DNA of 5,310 bases from an uncultured Lachnospiraceae bacterium (GTDB lineage Bacteria > Bacillota > Clostridia > Lachnospirales > Lachnospiraceae), in assembly GCA_937901625.1 (NCBI GenBank), contig CALDIE010000054.1:1-5310 (forward strand). The letters are read 5' to 3'. The notes under the pieces are model-generated. The model did not search any database, was not told where the DNA came from, and saw nothing but the letters and a program-made list of their open reading frames with translations. This document shows, piece by piece, positions 1 to 5,264 of this stretch; within the stretch, counting starts at the first letter, position 1, and each line of letters starts with the position of its first letter. Both the position numbers and the translations under genes were made by a program.

Positions 1-28
1 GGAGTTCAGACGTGTGCTCTTCCGATCT
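1..28 (+). other. Illumina TruSeq Read 2 adapter (contamination)
   Basis: These bases match the 3' part of the standard TruSeq Read 2 adapter, ending in the hallmark GCTCTTCCGATCT directly before insert sequence. They are not genomic. Translated in the aspS frame, bases 14-28 give the spurious residues VLFRS, and the GTG at 14 is not a start codon. Confidence 0.97.
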
Positions 29-934
29 CAGGCAATGCTGGAGTTTGGTACGGACAAGCCGGATCTTAGAAATCCTCTACGGATAATTGATGTAACTGAG
101 TTCTTCTCAAGATGTACATTTAAACCTTTCCATGATAAGACTGTGCGGGCTATCAATGTTCATGCAAAGCTTTCTAAGGGACAGCATGAGAAGCTTTTGA
201 AATATGCCCAGTCCATCGGTATGGGAGGACTTGGATATCTTGAAGTGTTAGAGGATATGAGCTACAAGGGACCTATTGACAAATTCATTCCTGATGATAT
301 GAAGACAGAGATAAGGGATCTTGCAGGGCTTACGGCGGGAGATACAATATTCTTCATTGCTGATGTGGAGGAGCTGGCAGCTTCTTACGCAGGACAGTTA
401 AGAACTGAGATTGCGAACCGCCTTGACCTGTTGGAAAAGAACGCATATAGATTCTGTTATATTAATGACTTCCCTATGTTCGAGTATGACAGGGAAAGTA
501 AGAAGATTATATTTACCCATAATCCTTTCTCAATGCCACAGGGAGGCTTAGAGGCGTTAAATGAAAAAGACCCGTTAGAGATTCTTGCATACCAGTATGA
601 TATTGTATGTAACGGAGTGGAACTTTCATCAGGAGCTGTTCGTAACCACAATCTTGATATAATGGTAAAGGCGTTTGAGATCGCCGGATATACGGAGGAT
701 GACCTTAAAGAGAAGTTTGGAGCGCTTTACAACGCGTTCCAGTTCGGAGCACCGCCTCATGCAGGTATGGCTCCGGGTGTTGACCGTATGATAATGCTTC
801 TTAGAAATGAGGATAATATCCGTGAAGTTGTTCCGTTCCCGATGAACGGTAATGCGCAGGATCTGATGTGCGGCGCGCCTTCCGTAGTTACGGAAAAGCA
901 GTTGCGCGAGGTACACATCAAAGTCAGAGACTGA
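29..934 (+). CDS. aspS: Aspartyl-tRNA synthetase, C-terminal half (5'-truncated)
   Basis: Class II synthetase that charges tRNA(Asp), and in non-discriminating forms also tRNA(Asn), with aspartate in the cytoplasm. The 301 genomic residues are about half of the usual ~590 of bacterial AspRS; the anticodon-binding domain and class II motifs 1 and 2 lie beyond the left end. The fragment opens with the conserved GTDKPDLR (residues 7-14). Next comes the bacterial GAD insertion domain (about 20-130), then the second part of the catalytic core: INDFPMFEYD (145-154), NGVELSSGAVRNH (195-207) and motif 3, GAPPHAGMAPGVDR (240-253), ending in the ATP-binding Arg. The C-terminus (NAQDLM, GAPS, QLREVHI) is complete with a TGA stop. 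NGVELSSGAVRNH and PMNGNAQDLM resemble the AspRS subgroup I recall from Lachnospiraceae and alphaproteobacteria. Whether it discriminates tRNA(Asp) from tRNA(Asn) cannot be read here, because the anticodon domain is absent. An intrinsic terminator follows 20 bases after the stop. Confidence 0.96.
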   Translation, partial: QAMLEFGTDKPDLRNPLRIIDVTEFFSRCTFKPFHDKTVRAINVHAKLSKGQHEKLLKYAQSIGMGGLGYLEVLEDMSYKGPIDKFIPDDMKTEIRDLAGLTAGDTIFFIADVEELAASYAGQLRTEIANRLDLLEKNAYRFCYINDFPMFEYDRESKKIIFTHNPFSMPQGGLEALNEKDPLEILAYQYDIVCNGVELSSGAVRNHNLDIMVKAFEIAGYTEDDLKEKFGALYNAFQFGAPPHAGMAPGVDRMIMLLRNEDNIREVVPFPMNGNAQDLMCGAPSVVTEKQLREVHIKVRD

Positions 935-954
935 CAAAAAGAGCGCGATAAGAT

Positions 955-1006
955 GCGCAGATGATGGAACGTCTTTAACTGACGCTCTGTTGTCTGCGCT
1001 TTTTTT
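955..1006 (+). terminator. Intrinsic terminator of aspS
   Basis: A 7-bp perfect stem (GCGCAGA 955-961 with TCTGCGC 993-999) is followed at once by seven T (1000-1006). Inside, CGTC (970-973) can pair with GACG (981-984) around a 7-base loop, giving a two-part hairpin with an internal loop. It starts about 20 bases after the aspS stop and points in the same direction, so it probably ends the aspS transcript. The 5' flank AGAGCG (940-945) could instead pair with CGCTCT (983-988), but this looks incidental. Confidence 0.75.
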
Positions 1007-1079
1007 GTGCAAAAACCGTCGGTTTGTGAATGTTTTGTGTCGGAAAGGTGAGCAATATCTGAATTCGGACTCTGCCCCT

Positions 1080-1109
1080 TTGACAAAACAGGATGCGGGA
1101 TTTTATGAT
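1080..1109 (+). promoter_or_regulatory. Sigma-A-type promoter for the kinase-like/VTC/DUF4956 operon
   Basis: TTGACA (1080-1085) is a perfect -35 box and TATGAT (1104-1109) matches the -10 consensus at 5 of 6 positions, with an 18-base spacer. Transcription would start near 1116, leaving a leader of about 45 bases before the ATG at 1161. A dyad, TGATG-T-CATCA (1106-1116), overlaps the -10 box and the predicted start point and could be an operator, though arms this short can occur by chance. The promoter lies after the aspS terminator, which supports a separate transcription unit. Confidence 0.65.
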
Positions 1110-1160
1110 GTCATCAGAGACAATGTAACAAAACCGGAACGGTAAGGAGGGTGATCAACG

Positions 1161-2363
1161 ATGAAAGAGGCAAAGAAGACAATGATCCGTTACGCCATGG
1201 CAGCCATCTTTGTGCTTCTGACGGTGTTACTGGCTATTATCAACATCGTGGATTTCGGTATGGCGGCAGACGATGCGGACAGGATCACGGAGTCTCTGGC
1301 TATAGGAAAGGGTGAGTTTAGGGATACTTACGGGAGCGGATACGAACGGGAAGCGCCGGAACATTTCGGACCGATGGGACCGTTTTCTCCGGAGATGGAA
1401 GAATCCCTTCGTTTCTTTACGGTCAAGATCAATGACGAAGGAGAGGCTTCGGTCGTTGTTCATGAGATTTCCGCTGTAAGCAAAAAGGAAGCTGTTGAAT
1501 GGGCCGAGAGTTTACAGAAGGAGGAAACGGGATGGACAAAAGGGACGTATCGCTATCGTGTATTCCATACGGAGAAGAATACATATGTGACAGTGATCGA
1601 TCAGGGAAGAGAGCTGCTTCCCTGCTACAGGATCCTGATGATCTCGGTTTTGGGCGAGATCCTGTGTCTGGTGATCGCGGCAGTCCTGCTTAATACCATC
1701 GGCGAGAAGATGATGCATCCTTTGGAAGAAGCAAAACGGCGTCAGAAACGATTTATATCGGATATCGAAAAAGACTTTAACGAGCCGTTAAGCGTGATCG
1801 AGGAGAGCACGGAACAGATTGAAAGAGACGGCGGTGCCGGCGATGCTACACGTACCATCCGGCAGCAGGTAAAGAAGATGAACGGCCTCTTAAAGGATCT
1901 GACGAACATTCCGCTGATGGAAAAGGAGGCTGCGGTTGCAAAGGTCGACTTAAGCGCGATATGTGAAGATATCCTGGCAAACGAAAAACATACTTTTGAC
2001 GAGAAGAATATCCCTATGAATGTTTCCATCGAAAAGGAAGTGACGATCAAGGGAAGCGAAGGCGGACTTAAGCGTGCGATCACGGAGATTGTGGAAAACG
2101 CTGCCAGGTTTACCACGGGAGAGGTGGTCTTTAACCTGAAAAAAGAAGGTTCTCACAGCGTTATCGAAGTGATCAATGCTACAGAGGAGTCTGACCGTGA
2201 CGGCGCGGATCTCTTTGACCGCTTTACCCGTCTTGAAAGCGCGAAGTCCCTTCCGGGAGCCGGTATCGGTTTAAATACCGTACGCGAGATCGTTAAAGCA
2301 CACAACGGCCGCGCAACGGCAAAGATCGAAAACGGGAAATTCATCCTTCGGATCGTTTTGTAA
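1161..2363 (+). CDS. Degenerate membrane sensor histidine kinase (pseudokinase candidate)
   Basis: This 400-residue protein has classic sensor-kinase architecture: TM1 about 8-30, an extracytoplasmic segment of about 125 residues (31-155), TM2 about 156-178, a helical region in the HisKA position (about 190-255), and a C-terminal HATPase_c-like domain (about 265-400). The H-box is degenerate: where kinases have HELKTPL this has KDFNEPL (204-210), so the phosphoacceptor His is Lys204. The N-box survives (EIVENA, Asn313), as do an F-box-like LFDRF (351-355) and a G2-like GAGIGL (366-371). The G1 DxGxG is lost, reading INATEE (338-343). ATP may still bind weakly, but His phosphorelay is not expected. 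No response regulator lies in the window. The start is supported by TAAGGAGG (1143-1150), almost fully complementary to the 16S tail, 10 bases upstream of the ATG. It is first in an operon, 13 bases before the VTC-domain gene, so a role in sensing for those proteins is a reasonable inference. Family assignment is confident; function is not. Confidence 0.88.
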   Translation: MKEAKKTMIRYAMAAIFVLLTVLLAIINIVDFGMAADDADRITESLAIGKGEFRDTYGSGYEREAPEHFGPMGPFSPEMEESLRFFTVKINDEGEASVVVHEISAVSKKEAVEWAESLQKEETGWTKGTYRYRVFHTEKNTYVTVIDQGRELLPCYRILMISVLGEILCLVIAAVLLNTIGEKMMHPLEEAKRRQKRFISDIEKDFNEPLSVIEESTEQIERDGGAGDATRTIRQQVKKMNGLLKDLTNIPLMEKEAAVAKVDLSAICEDILANEKHTFDEKNIPMNVSIEKEVTIKGSEGGLKRAITEIVENAARFTTGEVVFNLKKEGSHSVIEVINATEESDRDGADLFDRFTRLESAKSLPGAGIGLNTVREIVKAHNGRATAKIENGKFILRIVL

Positions 2364-2376
2364 AGGAGGGATGAGC

Positions 2377-3105
2377 ATGTCAAATACAACAGATAAACCG
2401 ATCGTTGTAATGAAACGGTACGAGTTAAAGTATAAGATGAGCCCCGAACAGACAGCCTTCTTTATAGAGAGGTTAAAGGGACACATGGAAGCGGATGCCT
2501 ACGGAAAGACATCCATCGCCTCCCTGTATTACGATACGGCCACGTATCGTCTGATCAGGACATCGATCGAAAAGCCGCCCTTTAAAGAAAAGATACGGCT
2601 GAGGTCTTATGGGCTGGCCAGCGAGGATTCGCCGGTGTATCTGGAATTAAAAAGAAAGGCATACGGGATCGTTTACAAGCGAAGAGTGCAGACAAAGATA
2701 CCTTTAGTGGAGAAGTTCTTCGCCGGTGAAGGTGATGTGTGCGCGCCGGGACAGATCAACCGGGAAATCACAACATTCAGGGATTTCTATGATGAACTGC
2801 TTCCGGCATGTCTGATCATATATGACAGGGTAGCCTATTTTGAACCGGGAGGGGATTTAAGGCTTACGATCGACTACAATCCCAGATACCGGACAAGCGA
2901 TCTGGATCTGACCACATCCATGGAGGGAACATCTTTACTTCCGGAGGGTTACACCCTGTTGGAGATCAAGGTTCAGCAGTCCATTCCTTTGTGGTTGACG
3001 GAGATACTGACAGAGGGACAGATTTATAAAACGAGTTTTTCCAAATACGGAGAGGCATACACCAGAATGGTGAGAGAAAACAGAAGGAGAGAAGCATATG
3101 TTTGA
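2377..3105 (+). CDS. VTC/CYTH-domain protein, polyphosphate-polymerase-like
   Basis: This soluble 242-residue protein has the motif series of the VTC domain (CYTH/triphosphate-tunnel superfamily), the fold of the yeast Vtc4 polyphosphate polymerase. In order: KRYELKY (13-19), LYYDT (50-54), KIRLRSY (72-78), LELKRK (89-94), YKRR (100-103), YDRVAY (149-154), LRLTID (161-166), LEIK (195-198) and KTSFSKYG (218-225). The alternating Lys/Arg and Glu residues are those expected to line a triphosphate- and metal-binding tunnel. Known members make polyphosphate from ATP, but bacterial homologues are mostly untested, so the polymerase call is by family. Unlike yeast Vtc4 it has no SPX or membrane domain of its own; the next gene encodes a membrane protein. 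I chose the ATG at 2377 over the in-frame ATG at 2371 because AAGGAGG (2363-2369) is 7 bases from the former and only 1 from the latter. That ribosome site overlaps the stop of the kinase-like gene, and the 3' end overlaps the DUF4956 gene by 8 bases, so the genes are tightly coupled. Confidence 0.9.
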   Translation: MSNTTDKPIVVMKRYELKYKMSPEQTAFFIERLKGHMEADAYGKTSIASLYYDTATYRLIRTSIEKPPFKEKIRLRSYGLASEDSPVYLELKRKAYGIVYKRRVQTKIPLVEKFFAGEGDVCAPGQINREITTFRDFYDELLPACLIIYDRVAYFEPGGDLRLTIDYNPRYRTSDLDLTTSMEGTSLLPEGYTLLEIKVQQSIPLWLTEILTEGQIYKTSFSKYGEAYTRMVRENRRREAYV

Positions 3106-3769
3106 TTCAATTTTTACATCGACGGTCAGCGCGTCACAGTTTTTTATCATGATGGGAACATCCTTGATCGCGGGTATACTCTTTGCATGGGTATTGTCCT
3201 TTAAAGTACATTCTTCCAGAAGATTCTTTACGGTATGCGCCATTTTACCGTTTATGGTAGGTGCGGTCATATGTTTTGTAAGCGGCAATATCGGTGTCGG
3301 CGTTGCGGTCGGAGGCGCCTTTGCCCTGATCCGTTTTCGTTCCGCCCAGGGAAGCGCCGAGGAGATCGGAGCCGTTCTGATCGCCATGGGAAGCGGTATC
3401 GCCTTCGGTACCGGCTATGTCGGATACGGAGTTGTGATCCTTTTGGTTATGTGTGTGATCTTTATGTTCCTTGCATCATCTTCCATTTTTGAACACACAA
3501 AGGGAGCACAGGAAAAGCTCCTTAGGATCACCATTCCCGAAACACTTGAATATACGGATACTTTTGATGATATCTTTGATCATTATCTGGATCATGTGGA
3601 AAGTGTGGGAGTTAAAACGACCGGTATGGGATCGATGTTTAAACTTTCCTTTAAGATCAGGATGAAGGATGAAGCCGAAGAAAAGGCGATGATCGATGAG
3701 ATCCGGACCAAAAACGGAAATCTGGAAATTTCCATCCTGCCGTATACGGAGCCTTCCGGACAGTTATAA
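3098..3769 (+). CDS. DUF4956 integral membrane protein
   Basis: This 223-residue protein has an N-terminal membrane domain and a cytoplasmic tail. Hydrophobic segments lie at about 14-35, 43-62, 65-78 (glycine-rich) and 88-127, the last long enough to be two helices. The glycine-rich stretch leads into ALIRFRS (76-82), a conserved signature I associate with DUF4956 and reminiscent of the MgtC/SapB membrane core. Residues about 138-215 alternate charged strands and helices and look like a small ferredoxin/ACT-like domain, as in the MgtC C-terminus. DUF4956 genes are commonly found next to VTC-domain genes, and here translation is coupled: its ATG overlaps the upstream stop by 8 bases, with AAGGAGA (3084-3090) 7 bases before it. 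A role as membrane anchor, channel or exporter for the VTC enzyme product is inference; the biochemical function is unknown. CotH-type kinase genes, often found with this pair, are not present. The operon ends here. Confidence 0.88.
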   Translation: MFDSIFTSTVSASQFFIMMGTSLIAGILFAWVLSFKVHSSRRFFTVCAILPFMVGAVICFVSGNIGVGVAVGGAFALIRFRSAQGSAEEIGAVLIAMGSGIAFGTGYVGYGVVILLVMCVIFMFLASSSIFEHTKGAQEKLLRITIPETLEYTDTFDDIFDHYLDHVESVGVKTTGMGSMFKLSFKIRMKDEAEEKAMIDEIRTKNGNLEISILPYTEPSGQL

Positions 3770-3792
3770 GTAACAGTAAAAAGACCTTTTTG

Positions 3793-3822
3793 GTGGCAGG
3801 ATGATGAATCATGTGCTATAAT
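3793..3822 (+). promoter_or_regulatory. Extended -10 promoter upstream of gatC
   Basis: TGCTATAAT (3814-3822) is a perfect extended -10 element. A weak -35, GTGGCA (3793-3798, 4 of 6), sits 18 bases upstream of the hexamer. Initiation would fall near 3829, giving a gatC leader of about 119 bases that starts inside the 5' arm of the hairpin at 3825-3893. A short dyad, ATGAT-GA-ATCAT (3801-3812), lies between the two boxes. This is the likely promoter for gatCA(B), since the preceding gene belongs to a different functional unit. Confidence 0.6.
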
Positions 3823-3824
3823 AG

Positions 3825-3893
3825 CCGGGTGGCGGTTGTCCGGATGCAGGAAGTAACTGTATCCGCCATACAGACCTGCCGCCCGGGTTTTTT
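3825..3893 (+). terminator. Branched intrinsic terminator or attenuator before gatC
   Basis: An 11-bp stem (3825-3835 with 3876-3886, two G-U pairs) is followed by G and six T (3888-3893). It encloses a second hairpin, CGGATGCAG (3841-3849) with CTGTATCCG (3857-3865), with a 7-base loop. Two competing pairings exist: CTGTAT (3857-3862) with ATACAG (3868-3873) around CCGCC, and GGCGG (3831-3835) with CCGCC (3863-3867), which would break the outer stem. It may end the DUF4956 operon, act as an attenuator for gatC, or do both. The promoter immediately upstream means gatC transcripts would have to read through it. I see no T-box consensus and recognise no known riboswitch. Confidence 0.65.
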
Positions 3894-3899
3894 ATTGCA

Positions 3900-3925
3900 A
3901 ACAGTAAGGAACAGTAAGTAACAGG
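3900..3925 (+). repeat. 10-base tandem repeat AACAGTAAGG in the gatC leader
   Basis: AACAGTAAGG (3900-3909), AACAGTAAGT (3910-3919) and a partial copy AACAGG (3920-3925) follow each other with an exact 10-base period. The related AAGTAACAG occurs identically at 3768-3776, just after the DUF4956 stop, and at 3916-3924, so matching 9-mers bracket the promoter-hairpin block. The significance is unknown: it could be a protein-binding array, a slippage product or low-complexity chance. Confidence 0.55.
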
Positions 3926-3947
3926 TATCGTACAGGAGAGTGGATTC

Positions 3948-4241
3948 ATGGCAAATGTGATCAGCGATGAGACAATAGAATACGTTGGTATTCTTGCAAA
4001 GCTTAAACTCGATGAAGCGGCTAAGGAACAGGCTAAGAAGGATCTGGCAGAGATGCTTGATTATATCGATCAGTTATCCGAACTGGATACGGAGGGCGTA
4101 GAGCCTATGAGCCATGTTCATCCGGTGTCGAATTGTTTTCGGGAAGATGTTGTTACAAACGGGGACGACAGAGAGAAGATCTTAAAGAACGCTCCCGAAG
4201 AGAAAGATGGGATGTTTGCGGTTCCCAGAACATTTGACTGA
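3948..4241 (+). CDS. gatC: Asp-tRNA(Asn)/Glu-tRNA(Gln) amidotransferase subunit C
   Basis: GatC is the small structural subunit of the GatCAB amidotransferase. It wraps around GatA and helps hold GatA to GatB, which turn misacylated Glu-tRNA(Gln) and/or Asp-tRNA(Asn) into Gln- or Asn-tRNA. The 97 residues equal the usual family length. Hallmarks are the N-terminal helical pair (ILAKLKLDE, 15-23), LSELDTEGVEP (43-53) followed by HVHPVSNCFREDVV (56-69), and the C-terminal NAPEEKDGMFAVPR (81-94). The start at 3948 is supported by AGGAG (3934-3938) 9 bases upstream. gatA follows after a gap of about 100 bases, longer than usual for this pair. Expression probably depends on the extended -10 promoter and the hairpin upstream. 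Confidence 0.97.
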   Translation: MANVISDETIEYVGILAKLKLDEAAKEQAKKDLAEMLDYIDQLSELDTEGVEPMSHVHPVSNCFREDVVTNGDDREKILKNAPEEKDGMFAVPRTFD

Positions 4242-4254
4242 TCTGCGCTTATAC

Positions 4255-4342
4255 AGGAGGTATAATGGAGGCCTGTAATAACGGGCATCTGTTCATGACA
4301 GGCTGCTGTTATGAAAGAAGCAGATCGGATAGGAGGAGAAAT
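4255..4342 (+). promoter_or_regulatory. gatA leader with a second in-frame RBS/ATG and a hairpin
   Basis: The gatC-gatA gap holds two ribosome-site/start pairs in the same frame. AGGAGG (4255-4260) lies only 4 bases before an ATG at 4265, and AGGAGG (4331-4336) lies 6 bases before the ATG at 4343. The upstream start would add 26 Cys- and Arg-rich residues with no resemblance to GatA, so 4343 is preferred. Between them GCCTGT (4271-4276) can pair with ACAGGC (4298-4303). A third tiny frame, ATG at 4311, encodes 11 residues (MKEADRIGGEI) and its TGA overlaps the gatA ATG as ATGA. These could be leader peptides controlling gatA or accidents of spacer sequence. Confidence 0.4.
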
Positions 4343-5264
4343 ATGAGTTTACCGGAGCTGACAGCGGTCGGTTTGGGAAAGAAGATTCAAAGCGGAGAGA
4401 TCAGTGTAAAGGAAGCGCTGGACGCCGTATTTGAACAGATCGAAAAAAGGGAAGATCGACTGCATTGCTATGTTACGGTCGATAAGGAGGGAGCCCTCAA
4501 AAGGGCGGAAGAGATTCAGAAAAAGATCGACGACGGAACGTTAAACGGACCCCTGGCCGGTGTTCCGGTTGCGATCAAGGACAATATGTGTACGGAGGGA
4601 TTAAAGACGACATGTTCGTCTAAGATCCTTTATAATTTCGTGCCCACATATACATCTACGGCAGTGAAACTGTTAGAGGAGGCCGGAGCGGTGATCGTCG
4701 GAAAAACCAACATGGATGAGTTTGCCATGGGTAGTACGACCGAAACATCCGCATTTGGCGTAACGAGAAACCCAAGAAACGAAGAGCACGTTCCGGGAGG
4801 TTCATCCGGCGGTTCGGCAGCTGCTGTTGCAGCAAATGAGTGCTACTTCGCCCTGGGTTCCGATACCGGCGGTTCGATCCGTCAGCCGGCAGGCTACTGC
4901 GGCGTGGTGGGAATGAAGCCGACCTACGGAACGGTTTCGAGATACGGACTGATCGCGTACGGTTCTTCTCTGGATCAGATAGGACCGCTTGGCAAAGACG
5001 TGACCGATGTGGCTACGGTTTTAGAGATCATTTCCGCGCATGATGAGAAGGATTCCACCTCTCTTAAGAGGGACGATACGGCGTTTACGAAGGCATTGGT
5101 CAACGATGTAAAAGGTCTTAAGATCGGTATCCCGAGAGATTATTTCGGAGAAGGTCTGGATAAGGAAGTGGCAGATGCCGTACGTGCGGCCGCCGATGTT
5201 TTAAAGCAGGCGGGGGCTGTGGTCGAAGAGTTTGATCTGAGCCTGGTAAAGTACGCGATCCCTA
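4343..5264 (+). CDS. gatA: Asp-tRNA(Asn)/Glu-tRNA(Gln) amidotransferase subunit A (3'-truncated)
   Basis: GatA is the glutaminase subunit of GatCAB and an amidase-signature enzyme: it frees ammonia from glutamine and passes it to GatB. With the start at 4343 the Ser-cisSer-Lys triad falls at Lys79 (AIKD), Ser154 (PGGSSGGS) and Ser178 (SDTGGSIR). These are the numbers I know for Staphylococcus aureus GatA, which supports this start over the in-frame ATG at 4265. Other family blocks are GKTNMDEFAMGS (120-131) and GYCGVVGMKPTYGTVSRYGL (184-203). Complete GatA is about 485 residues; 307 are present, through KYAIP, where adapter begins. The further residues IGRASCRERV and the TAG stop are adapter-encoded, so the true C-terminus is missing. 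The ribosome site AGGAGG (4331-4336) is 6 bases before the ATG. gatB would be expected downstream. Confidence 0.97.

Noticed and set aside
629..1086. Long reverse-strand open frames antisense to aspS and its terminator
   Set aside because: They lie opposite a conserved gene or run through its terminator, lack ribosome sites, and their translations show no recognisable protein features.
29..1160. Chimeric join between aspS and the downstream operon
   Set aside because: aspS looks slightly more AT-rich than the rest, but the terminator and promoter between them are well formed and no abrupt break is visible. Read-pair coverage over 1006-1080 would settle it.
2371..2376. VTC-domain gene starting at ATG 2371
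   Set aside because: Only 1 base separates this ATG from the AAGGAGG site; the in-frame ATG at 2377 has normal 7-base spacing.
2935..3387. 150-codon reverse-strand frame across the VTC/DUF4956 junction
   Set aside because: It overlaps two well-supported genes on the other strand; its Ala/Pro/Thr-rich translation is the mirror of the glycine-rich membrane region and has no ribosome site.
3235..3492. Arg/Cys-rich forward frame inside the DUF4956 gene
   Set aside because: Out-of-frame shadow of the membrane-protein gene; the Arg/Cys composition is what an off-frame reading of its codons gives.
3825..3947. T-box riboswitch upstream of gatC
   Set aside because: The translation-related downstream gene made this worth checking, but there is no T-box antiterminator consensus and no recognisable specifier stem, and the leader is too short.
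4265..4342. gatA starting at 4265
   Set aside because: The extra 26 residues do not resemble GatA, the spacing from its AGGAGG is only 4 bases, and the start at 4343 puts the catalytic triad at the expected 79/154/178.
4840..5043. Forward frame inside gatA
   Set aside because: Off-frame shadow of the highly conserved amidase-signature region.
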